From JANLSE01 sp031362265 (lineage in GTDB: Bacteria; Chloroflexota; Chloroflexia; Chloroflexales; Roseiflexaceae), in the NCBI GenBank assembly GCA_031362265.1, contig JANLSE010000290.1, positions 5,932 through 69,931 on the forward strand: DNA of 64,000 bases, read 5' to 3'. The notes beneath the pieces were generated by a model that worked only from the letters and a program-made list of their open reading frames with translations, ran no database searches and was not told the origin of the DNA. The stretch's first letter is position 1, and the number at the start of each line of letters is the position of its first letter. Below, piece after piece: positions 1-6,770 of this stretch. Made by a program: the position numbers and the translations under genes.

Positions 1-1
1 C

Positions 2-343
2 ATTGTACGTGAGGCCGCTGAACAATCGCGGCGTAGCCGATTACCGCAGGTGTTGCGCCCACAACCCTTTCATATGGCTTGTGCCCAGATGCAGCATCCC
101 GCACTCCTCCTCTGGGAAGGCCAGGGCGCACCACCGCTGCGTACCATCTTGCGCGAATATACAGAATATCCAACAGCCTTAGGTATTGTTAGTGGCCCTG
201 AAGGTGGCCTGAGCGAAACAGAACGCAACCTCGCGCATTCACATGGCATCCAAGAAGTTACTCTTGGGCCGCGCACACTCCGTGCTGAAACTGCCCCGCT
301 CGTCGCTGCAACAGCTGTCCTGTATGAGTTTGGCGAGCTGTGA
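2..343 (+). CDS. rsmE: 16S rRNA (uracil-1498-N3)-methyltransferase, C-terminal part
   Basis: The reading frame is open from the window edge (frame starts at base 2), so the gene is truncated at its 5' end and only about 113 C-terminal residues are visible. RsmE is a SPOUT-class enzyme that uses S-adenosylmethionine to methylate N3 of U1498 in 16S rRNA on the assembled 30S subunit. The visible part carries the family's knotted SAM-binding signatures: EAAEQSRR near the edge, GPEGGLSETE in the middle, and LGPRTLRAETAPL near the end. The GTG at 50 is internal to the gene and not its start. A repeat-filled gap of about 420 bases follows. Confidence 0.9.
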   Translation: MVREAAEQSRRSRLPQVLRPQPFHMACAQMQHPALLLWEGQGAPPLRTILREYTEYPTALGIVSGPEGGLSETERNLAHSHGIQEVTLGPRTLRAETAPLVAATAVLYEFGEL

Positions 344-765
344 AGCGCAGAGCGCAGAGCGTAGAAGCGATGGAGCGATGGAGCGATGGAACGATGGAAC
401 GGTGGAGTATGTGAGCATCGAAACATTGAAGCGGGGTGCCCTCTGGGCCAAGCATTGAAGCGGTGGAACGGGCATGCATCATGCCTATTAGATCTTTGTG
501 TCTTTGCGTCACCGGGGTACCCTTTGGGTCGGGTACCCGGCGTTTCCGTTCTCTTGTTCTCTTGTTCTTAGCAGGCGAACACAAGGTTCGCCCGTACGAT
601 CTGGCTCATTCTTGGTTCTGCGGTTCTGCGGTTCTGCGCTGTACGTTAGTTCTTTGTTCTTTGTTCTCTTGTTCTTTGTTCTCTTGTTCTCTTGTTCAAG
701 TTTGGTTCTTGGTTCTGCGGTTCTGCGGTTCTCTTGTTCTGTACTCATCACACTGCGAGCTCATT
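344..765. repeat. Intergenic mosaic of short tandem repeats and palindromes
   Basis: This 422-base gap holds no credible gene. It begins with 7-8 base tandem units of the type GCGCAGA and GCGATGGA, continues with a palindromic element at 512-540 (arms CCGGGGTACCC and GGGTACCCGG) and a second hairpin at 574-592 (GGCGAAC acaag GTTCGCC), and ends in degenerate arrays of CTTGTTCT and GGTTCTGC up to about 740. An open frame running through it from 436 is only translated repeat. The same unit types recur in many other gaps of the window. Confidence 0.85.
574..592. repeat. Dispersed hairpin repeat, copy 1
   Basis: The 19-base sequence GGCGAACACAAGGTTCGCC forms a 7-bp stem (GGCGAAC/GTTCGCC). An identical 19-base copy lies at 9470-9488, also inside tandem-repeat DNA, and both copies are followed two or three bases later by TACGAT. 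It is a small dispersed palindromic repeat of unknown function. Confidence 0.7.
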
Positions 766-2079
766 ATGGCACTTCTTATACGTGTTCTTCTTCGCACAAC
801 GATCGTCATCCTCCTGCTCCTGATTGGATTCACCAGTGGCTGGTTGAGTGCAGCGCTGGTCAATTCTGGGGTAGCAGTGCCAACACCGATTAAAACGGTA
901 GCCCATGCGACGGGTGTGACTGTTCCTGTCGGGCCAGAGGATGCGCGTGCAAAGTTTGATGTCTTTTGGGAAATCTGGGATCTGCTTGATCAAGAATACT
1001 ACAGCCGTGCCACGCTTAATCAGACTGCCATGATTCAGGGTGCCATCCGTGGGATGTTGGCTAGCCTGGACGACAAATATACTGTGTATCAGGAGCCAGA
1101 ACTTGCCGCACAAACCCAGGATCATTTGCAGGGCACGCTTGGTGGTATTGGCACGTATCTGCGGATCACCGCTGGGCATGCATTCCTCTACAAGCCCTTC
1201 CGCGATGGCCCAGCCTATTTAGCAGGGTTACGCCAGGATGATGAACTGCTGATGATCGATGGTGAAGATGTGCCTCAACTGATCGCTGGGCTAAGCACAA
1301 GTGATGCTGCAGTAAAAGTTGCTGGGAAATTACGTGGCGCAGAAGGGAGCGCGGTGTCGCTACGAGTGCGCAAGGCGGCCGATGCCAGCGATATCGAGCT
1401 TGCACTCGTGCGCCGCAATATTGTGATTCCTAGTGTTGAGGGGCAACGTTTTGAGGATGGTATCGTCTATCTGCGCATTAATGAGTTTAAGGCCACAACA
1501 CCAAAAGAATATGACCAAGCGTACGCGGAGCTTACCCGAACGGCGCCACGCGGTATTATTCTCGATCTGCGTAACAACCCTGGCGGTTTTCTCAATAGTG
1601 CACAGGAAATTCTTGGGCGCTTCTATTCTGGTACCGCCCTCTATGAGGATGATGGCGTAGGCGGCTTACAAGAGATCACTACCATTGTTGGTGGCATCAT
1701 GGTGCCTACAGCGGTTCCAGTTGTTATACTTGTGAATGGTGGCTCTGCAAGTGCTAGTGAAATTGTTGCTGGTGCATTGGCCGAGCGTAGGCCAGCCACT
1801 ATGTTATTAGGCGAGAAGACATTTGGCAAAGGCTCGGTGCAGAATATCCATCGCCTGAGTGATGGTGGCAGCGCTCGGATTACAATCGCCCATTGGATTA
1901 CGCCAGAGCAGCGCACCATCCATGCGGTTGGTATTACCCCACAACAGGTTGTGCCTTTCGCCGATGATCCCACCAGTATGGCGCCCTGTACCGGGGATCG
2001 CCAGCCTGCCATTGGGCAAACCCTCTGTGGCGATACGCAACTCTTTGCCGCGATCCAGTTACTCACACATAAGCCGTAG
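766..2079 (+). CDS. S41-family C-terminal processing peptidase (CtpA-like)
   Basis: The protein has 437 residues from the ATG at 766. This start is chosen because it opens directly onto an N-terminal hydrophobic segment (residues 4-32, signal peptide or membrane anchor), whereas the longer frame from 436 only reads through repeats. A PDZ domain spans about residues 125-205 (LGGIGTYLRI). The S41 protease core follows with LDLRNNPGG (266-274), the catalytic-serine motif GGSASASEI (predicted nucleophile Ser329) and TFGKGSVQ with the catalytic Lys355. CtpA-type enzymes cut C-terminal tails of exported proteins outside the membrane. It stands alone; modB converges on it from the other strand. The substrate cannot be told. 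Confidence 0.9.
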   Translation: MALLIRVLLRTTIVILLLLIGFTSGWLSAALVNSGVAVPTPIKTVAHATGVTVPVGPEDARAKFDVFWEIWDLLDQEYYSRATLNQTAMIQGAIRGMLASLDDKYTVYQEPELAAQTQDHLQGTLGGIGTYLRITAGHAFLYKPFRDGPAYLAGLRQDDELLMIDGEDVPQLIAGLSTSDAAVKVAGKLRGAEGSAVSLRVRKAADASDIELALVRRNIVIPSVEGQRFEDGIVYLRINEFKATTPKEYDQAYAELTRTAPRGIILDLRNNPGGFLNSAQEILGRFYSGTALYEDDGVGGLQEITTIVGGIMVPTAVPVVILVNGGSASASEIVAGALAERRPATMLLGEKTFGKGSVQNIHRLSDGGSARITIAHWITPEQRTIHAVGITPQQVVPFADDPTSMAPCTGDRQPAIGQTLCGDTQLFAAIQLLTHKP

Positions 2080-2130
2080 CTTTATACGCTAAGCGTTGGT
2101 TTTGTTGATATTCCTTATGGCACGTTTGGG

Positions 2131-2973
2131 TCAGGTCGTTGGGGATGTATTCTGGCGGAGAATAAATTTGACGATGAAGAGTATCAGGAAGGACGTGCCA
2201 AGCAAGATCAGTGCCAGGGTTAATGCTATGTCAAGCTCCACCTCAAAGCCGATATAGATCGCCAATGGCATCGTTTGGGTACGACCAGGAAAGTTGCCTG
2301 CAAAGATAATAGTTGCCCCAAATTCCCCAAGTGCTCGCGCCCATGCCATGACCAACCCACCAAGTAAAATCGGCCAGCATAATGGCACCGTGATCCGAGT
2401 GAAAATATGCCAGGGTGATGCACCATCAACCGAAGCTGCCTGCTCAAGCTCACGATCAACACCAGCAAAGCCCCCAAGTGCAGTTTTAATATAGAAAGGG
2501 GTTGCCACAAAGGTTTGGGCCAATATTACTGCCACAGTGGTAAATGCAATTGAGATCCCGGCCTCGTCGAGCCATGCGCCGATGAACCCTCGCCGTCCAA
2601 AAGCGATCAGCAACGCAATACCCGCCACTGATGGTGGCAGCACCATAGGAAGATCAATCAGGGTATCTACAATACTGCGCCCGCGAAAGCGATGCCGTGC
2701 CAAGAGATAGGCAAGTGGTGTTCCTAGTACTAGCCCAAGCATAGTGCTCGAAGCGGTAGTAATGACACTTAGCCAAATCGCTTGGCCAACTTCCTCATTG
2801 GCCATATTTTCGCTGATCGCTGCGGGATCAACCCGGGCAATGAGCGCAAGAATTGGTGTTATCAAGAACGCCAACATGGGGATACTGGCCAGCACAATGA
2901 GTATTGTGGTCCAGGGTAACCTTCGACGTTGGCGATTGCTGATCTGGGCGGTAGAACTGAGGCTAGGAGCCAT
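2131..2973 (-). CDS. modB: Molybdate ABC transporter permease
   Basis: Integral membrane permease of a molybdate (or tungstate) importer. The 280-residue protein has about five to six hydrophobic helices and the ABC-permease EAA loop (EQAASVDGASPWHIFTRITV) that docks on the ATPase; the surrounding VDTLIDLPMVLPPSVAGIAL is typical of ModB/CysT permeases. The ATG at 2973 is preferred over an upstream TTG at 2985. It lies 91 bases downstream of modA on the same strand, so the two are probably co-transcribed. No modC ATPase gene follows: the next gene is a protease on the opposite strand, so the ATPase must be encoded elsewhere. Confidence 0.9.
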   Translation of the reverse strand: MAPSLSSTAQISNRQRRRLPWTTILIVLASIPMLAFLITPILALIARVDPAAISENMANEEVGQAIWLSVITTASSTMLGLVLGTPLAYLLARHRFRGRSIVDTLIDLPMVLPPSVAGIALLIAFGRRGFIGAWLDEAGISIAFTTVAVILAQTFVATPFYIKTALGGFAGVDRELEQAASVDGASPWHIFTRITVPLCWPILLGGLVMAWARALGEFGATIIFAGNFPGRTQTMPLAIYIGFEVELDIALTLALILLGTSFLILFIVKFILRQNTSPTT

Positions 2974-3064
2974 TGGTTCATCCAATATCTAGCTAAACAA
3001 TGAATGATGGGTGCATAACACCCACCATACCAAGCAGGACATCTTTATAATCATCCAGTTGCTA

Positions 3065-3886
3065 CTATTTCGGCAAATTGAACCCATAGCGAGCAAGAAT
3101 CAAGCGCGAATCGCCAGCAAACACATATGCCACAAACTTCTTCGCGAGAAGCGCATGCTTTGAGTCGCTGACCGGTGCGATTGGGTAGGAAGCGATGATA
3201 TTTAGTGTATCAGGAATATTCACGCGTTTGACTGGCGTCTTGGAGCTTGCAATAACATCCGAGACATACACAATACCTGCATCACCCTCCCCAAGCGCCA
3301 CTTTGGTCAAAACAGAACGCACATTCTCTTCATAGGAAACCACATTCTTAAGCACATTGGCTTTGTAGTCGCTGCCAAATGCAGGATCCTTTACGGCCTT
3401 ATCCAGAAAATCGAGGGCATACTGCCCGACAGGTACGGCCTTTGCTGCCAGAACAAGTTTGATCCCTGGTGTGGCCAGATCCTGTAGCTTTGTGATCTTG
3501 ATTTTACTCGTTGGTGATGTGACAACCAGTAGTCGGTTCACGACAAACGTCTTTGGGGAATCCTTCGCGACACGGCTTGTATTCACCGCAACTGCCATCT
3601 GGGCCGTATTGGCCGATGCAAAAACATCCGCTGGCGCTCCTTGCCCAAGCTGGGCTGCCAACTGCTGCGAACCAGCGAAACTGAAGACAACCTTTACTCC
3701 AGGGTTGGCTTTCTCAAAATTCTTGCCAATCTGCCGAAATGCCTCGGTAAGCGATGCGGCCGCAAAGACAGTGAGCTCGACCGGCTCCGCTGGGGCAGCG
3801 ACAGCACTTGGCATGGCAGATCCACTCATGCCCACGATTACGACCAAGAACAATGCGAACACTGTGCGAAGATTTAGACGGCGCAT
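3065..3886 (-). CDS. modA: Molybdate-binding protein of ABC transporter
   Basis: Extracytoplasmic solute-binding protein that captures molybdate or tungstate and delivers it to ModB. It has 273 residues, beginning with a signal peptide (residues 1-31, cleavage likely after AVAA) and then the ModA signature VFAAASLTEAF and FSFAGSQQLAAQ, whose Ser residues bind the oxyanion, followed by GAPADVFASAN. A strong Shine-Dalgarno sequence (AGGAGG) lies just before the ATG at 3886. It is the first gene of a modA-modB unit. I do not recognise a Moco riboswitch in the 320-base gap upstream. Confidence 0.93.
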   Translation of the reverse strand: MRRLNLRTVFALFLVVIVGMSGSAMPSAVAAPAEPVELTVFAAASLTEAFRQIGKNFEKANPGVKVVFSFAGSQQLAAQLGQGAPADVFASANTAQMAVAVNTSRVAKDSPKTFVVNRLLVVTSPTSKIKITKLQDLATPGIKLVLAAKAVPVGQYALDFLDKAVKDPAFGSDYKANVLKNVVSYEENVRSVLTKVALGEGDAGIVYVSDVIASSKTPVKRVNIPDTLNIIASYPIAPVSDSKHALLAKKFVAYVFAGDSRLILARYGFNLPK

Positions 3887-4206
3887 TGGTACCTCCTACA
3901 TACTCAAAAAATGATCCTTTATCAAGGAAATGTCACTACTTGCTGGCAGTATGCACGCAGCATCACCTTTTGAAAAGTCCTTCTATATGCTCAATACTCG
4001 ATTAATACTGATAGATTCAGCGAGTACTTGACGTGATGGGAGGCTCGGCTATATACTTAATTAATGAATTCAAGCAAGCCAAGTATACCGTCTGATCATG
4101 TACCTTGTCAAGGCAGGTGATTACCGCTGATCTTTGATCACTACGCGCCGTGTAACCAGCAGTTCAGAAGCAAATGATTTAGAAGCAGATTATGAGGAGG
4201 TAGTTC
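3887..4206. other. Intergenic region between modA and ferritin-like gene
   Basis: This 320-base divergent gap holds no gene and none of the 7-8 base repeats that fill other gaps. It contains the ribosome-binding sites of both flanking genes and a plausible plus-strand promoter, TTGACG at 4028-4033 and TATATA at 4050-4055 with a 16-base spacer. Regulatory sites for molybdate control may lie here, but I cannot identify one. Confidence 0.5.
4028..4055 (+). promoter_or_regulatory. Probable promoter of the ferritin-like gene
   Basis: TTGACG (4028-4033) and TATATA (4050-4055) are separated by 16 bases and resemble a sigma-70 promoter about 150 bases upstream of the ferritin-like gene. Position and sequence fit, but nothing else confirms it. 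Confidence 0.4.
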
Positions 4207-4932
4207 ATGGCCCGCACCGTACTCACTCGAAGGCGATTGATTCAGGCGACAGCTGGACTGAGTGGAGGTCTCGTCGCTGGAGGTTTTGCCCAACTGTTTG
4301 GTCTTAGCACGGCTTATGCTGCGCTCGAAGATGCAGAAGATACCCCGCAGACGATTCTCAATCTCGCGGTGACGGCGGAGGGATTGGCGATCACTGCCTA
4401 TTACCACACCATCGCCAATAATCCACTTGGGCTTGATGATGCTACACTGGCGTATCTAAAGTTAGCCCTGACAGCAGAGCAATATCATCTTGAGTTTCTC
4501 CAATCGGCTGGTGGCGAACCACTTACGACTGACTTCTACATTCCTGATACGTTCTTAGTGGAGAAAGTCAGCAATGCCCGAACGTTCGTGGAATTAGAAA
4601 CAGCCTTCATAGGTGCCTACCTCGCAGCGACACGACGGTTTGCTGAGTTGGGTGAGCCACGCCTTGCAGCAACCGCTGCCCAACATGCTGCGAGCGAGGC
4701 AGAGCATTTAGTCCTGTTGCGCCTGATGGGAGGGTTCTACCCTGCGAATCCAAATGGCTTACCGGCACCAATCTACTATAATGTCTCTGATGCAGTACCA
4801 ACATTTGTGCCATTCGTGCAGGGCGGAACAGGCTTCGATGGCCCGATTGGGTTGCCGGGTGCTGCTGCAATACACACCATCACTGCGGGTTATCAGATAG
4901 TTCGGGTGCCAACCTTTACCCAGGTCTTCTAG
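4207..4932 (+). CDS. Tat-exported ferritin-like domain protein
   Basis: The 241-residue protein starts at the ATG at 4207, six bases after a GAGGAGG ribosome-binding site. Its N-terminus is a twin-arginine signal peptide (TRRRLIQATAG, then a glycine-rich hydrophobic stretch ending near residue 37). The rest is a four-helix ferritin-like domain of the Ferritin_2/DUF4439 kind, with helix motifs carrying metal-ligand-type residues: TAEGLAITAYYH, TAEQYHLEFL, ELETAFIGAYLAATR and ASEAEHLVLLR. Members of this superfamily are exported, fold before Tat transport and may hold a di-iron or similar centre, but their reaction is mostly unknown. It stands alone downstream of the divergent modA gene. Confidence 0.8.
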   Translation: MARTVLTRRRLIQATAGLSGGLVAGGFAQLFGLSTAYAALEDAEDTPQTILNLAVTAEGLAITAYYHTIANNPLGLDDATLAYLKLALTAEQYHLEFLQSAGGEPLTTDFYIPDTFLVEKVSNARTFVELETAFIGAYLAATRRFAELGEPRLAATAAQHAASEAEHLVLLRLMGGFYPANPNGLPAPIYYNVSDAVPTFVPFVQGGTGFDGPIGLPGAAAIHTITAGYQIVRVPTFTQVF

Positions 4933-4997
4933 GTGTCCCATAACCATGTGGCAAGCGCGCCTGAACTGATACAGCGCCTGTGATTACCATGGTAGTT

Positions 4998-5039
4998 TTG
5001 CCACTGTGTGTATGATAGAGGTATGATGCACAGTGGCAA
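4998..5039. promoter_or_regulatory. PadR-gene promoter with perfect inverted repeat (operator)
   Basis: A perfect 11-bp inverted repeat, TTGCCACTGTG (4998-5008) and CACAGTGGCAA (5029-5039), encloses 20 bases that contain TATGAT twice (5011-5016 and 5022-5027). TTGCCA at the left end and the second TATGAT are 18 bases apart and read as the -35 and -10 of a promoter aimed at the PadR gene 65 bases downstream. The arms therefore cover the -35 box and the transcription start, the usual arrangement for autorepression by PadR proteins. Confidence 0.65.
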
Positions 5040-5104
5040 CGCTCCTGTGGGAGTACTGGGTTTAACAGATGAATGTAATCGGTACATGAGGAGGCGTGAG
5101 AACG

Positions 5105-5722
5105 ATGCCAATGGTCAAACAGCCCCTAACAATCGAGCATGCATTGCTCGGTTTCGTTCGACAGCAGCCCATGCATGGCTACGAAATCCATCAACGGTTG
5201 TTGGCAAGTGCTGAGCTTGGGATGGTTTGGAGCATCAAGCAGAGTCTGCTGTATGCCTATCTCACACGCCTTGAGGAGGAAGGATTGCTGATCAGCCAGA
5301 TCGCGACTCAGCGGGTGAAGACTGGTCGCAAAATCCTTGAATTGACTGAGGCTGGTGAGGCTGCGTTTCTACGCTGGGTGCGTAGTCCGGTCGGTCATGG
5401 GCGCGACTTCCGGATTGAATTTCTTGCGAAAATCTACTTCTCACGCCAGGAGAGTACCTCCGTAGCACTAGAGTTAGTTGCACGCCAACGGTGGGCCATG
5501 CGCCAGCGCCTCGAAGAGATTCAACAACGTGCGGCTAGCTTATCGAGTGAGCGTTCATATGAATGGCTGGTAGCCTGCTATCGTATTGGGCAGTTGGAAG
5601 CAACCCAACAGTGGCTTGATCTGTGTAGCGATTGGCTGATCACGGTTGTGCAGGAGCCGGGATCGCCACTTCCAATGCCTGATTCGCTCGATCCAATCAA
5701 CGCAGCGAGATCGATTGAATGA
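5105..5722 (+). CDS. PadR-family transcriptional regulator
   Basis: DNA-binding regulator of 205 residues. The ATG at 5105 is chosen because TGAGGAGG ends ten bases upstream; the GTG at 5096 is too close to it. The N-terminal winged helix carries the PadR pattern (HALLGFVRQQPMHGYEI, then LYAYLTRLEEEGLL and LELTEAGEAAFLRW), and the C-terminal part (about residues 105-190) is helical and forms the dimer arm, as in the Vir/PadR s2 subgroup. PadR proteins usually repress their own gene and a neighbouring efflux or stress gene. Here a perfect inverted repeat overlaps its promoter, supporting autoregulation. No obvious target gene is adjacent, unless the small open frame at 5816 is one. Confidence 0.9.
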   Translation: MPMVKQPLTIEHALLGFVRQQPMHGYEIHQRLLASAELGMVWSIKQSLLYAYLTRLEEEGLLISQIATQRVKTGRKILELTEAGEAAFLRWVRSPVGHGRDFRIEFLAKIYFSRQESTSVALELVARQRWAMRQRLEEIQQRAASLSSERSYEWLVACYRIGQLEATQQWLDLCSDWLITVVQEPGSPLPMPDSLDPINAARSIE

Positions 5723-5815
5723 GGTGCTATATCGTAGCACACAGTCTGTCGATAACCGCGCCAATTCCCACATTGTAATAGGCGACTGCCATTCTGGAAT
5801 TCGTGTACAACGAGC

Positions 5816-6010
5816 ATGTATATGATGGATCTCAACAACACAAAACCCATTCGCTGGCGGTTACGGCTCGCGCCATCGCCAACTACCGACGCAGCGATTC
5901 GTACCGCGATGGCAGATCTCTTGGAGCACAAGGAGGCTGGACGACTTGCACCGCCTGATCAACCAACCCACACTGCGCTGCTCTGGTGGGTACGCGATGG
6001 CCAGGGCTAA
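5816..6010 (+). CDS. Possible small protein of unknown function
   Basis: A 64-residue open frame lies between the padR-type gene and the reductase on the other strand. The protein is basic at its start (KPIRWRLRL) and ends in a short hydrophobic stretch (HTALLWWV). Its codon use resembles neighbouring genes, and no longer frame competes with it, but no good ribosome-binding site precedes it; the second Met at 5822 is an alternative start. I do not recognise a family. It may be a real small gene or chance. Confidence 0.35.
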   Translation: MYMMDLNNTKPIRWRLRLAPSPTTDAAIRTAMADLLEHKEAGRLAPPDQPTHTALLWWVRDGQG

Positions 6011-6046
6011 CTTCCAACATGACGCATATCACCTAGATTCGCAGCC

Positions 6047-6580
6047 TTATACCGCAGGCTCATAATCTAATGCAACAACACCTGAGCTAAAGCTCTGTGC
6101 CTCAACGAGTTTGAGGGTTGCAGTACTTCCATCCTTAAAAAGGCGTTGCCCACTGCCTATTACAACCGGGTAGACCAAGAGTCGATACCGATCAATAAGA
6201 TTGTGTTGGATCAGTGTCTGCACAAGCGTGCCACTACCATAAACAAGAATGTCTTGGCCGGGCTGTTGCTTCAGTTTTGTGATCTCTTCAACCACATTGC
6301 TTTTGATTAGATGCGAGTTGTTCCACGTCACTTCATTGAGCGTTGTTGATACAACATACTTCGGTCGACTATTCATCTCCTCAGCGCCATCGTCTTTGCG
6401 TGAAGGCCATGCTGCTGCAAAGCCTTCGTATGTTACCCGTCCAAGCAGAAGCGCATCACTGGCAATCATCTCATCGGCCTTATACTTCGCGGTTTCATCA
6501 TTCCAGTAAGGCGCTGTCCAGGCTGGGTTCTCTATTACACCATCCAACGACAGAAACATCGTCATAACAAGCTTTCTCAT
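6047..6580 (-). CDS. Dihydrofolate reductase / RibD C-terminal-like reductase
   Basis: A 177-residue protein of the RibD C-terminal/DHFR-like fold, a small NADPH-binding domain. Typical features are the start MRKLVMTMFLSLDGVIENP, the central ASDALLLGRVTYEGFAAAWP, and ILVYGSGTLVQTL, which contacts the nucleotide. The ATG at 6580 is preferred, since GGGAG lies eight bases upstream and the match to the family begins there; the frame extends 15 codons further back. Many stand-alone members (YyaP/YwjB group) have no proven substrate, and this one has no folate or riboflavin gene beside it, so only a general reductase role is supported. Confidence 0.85.
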   Translation of the reverse strand: MRKLVMTMFLSLDGVIENPAWTAPYWNDETAKYKADEMIASDALLLGRVTYEGFAAAWPSRKDDGAEEMNSRPKYVVSTTLNEVTWNNSHLIKSNVVEEITKLKQQPGQDILVYGSGTLVQTLIQHNLIDRYRLLVYPVVIGSGQRLFKDGSTATLKLVEAQSFSSGVVALDYEPAV

Positions 6581-6770
6581 GTTCGTAGTCTCCCTGATCC
6601 TTGAGTTCTGCGACTCGGGTTGCATTACGACAATCGCGCAGAACGCAAAAGTATATTATCTGTATTATATTCCTTTATCGGAATAATTCAAGCGTGAATT
6701 TCAAACATTTGTTCTTAGGGAATGGCTAGCCTGGTCGTGAGGTGGTATCGTCTCACGACCAGGCCATAGA

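Noticed and set aside
436..765. 110-codon N-terminal extension of the S41 protease
   Set aside because: It translates tandem repeats and palindromes; the true start opens a hydrophobic export signal. The same applies to extensions of ruvA, the HAD phosphatase, folD, the aldehyde dehydrogenase and gabT.
344..765. Insertion sequence remnant
   Set aside because: No transposase fragment, no long terminal inverted repeats and no target duplication; the sequence is explained by short repeats.
3887..4206. Moco/tungsten riboswitch upstream of modA
   Set aside because: I could not recognise the conserved parts of that riboswitch, and only promoter-like sequences are visible.
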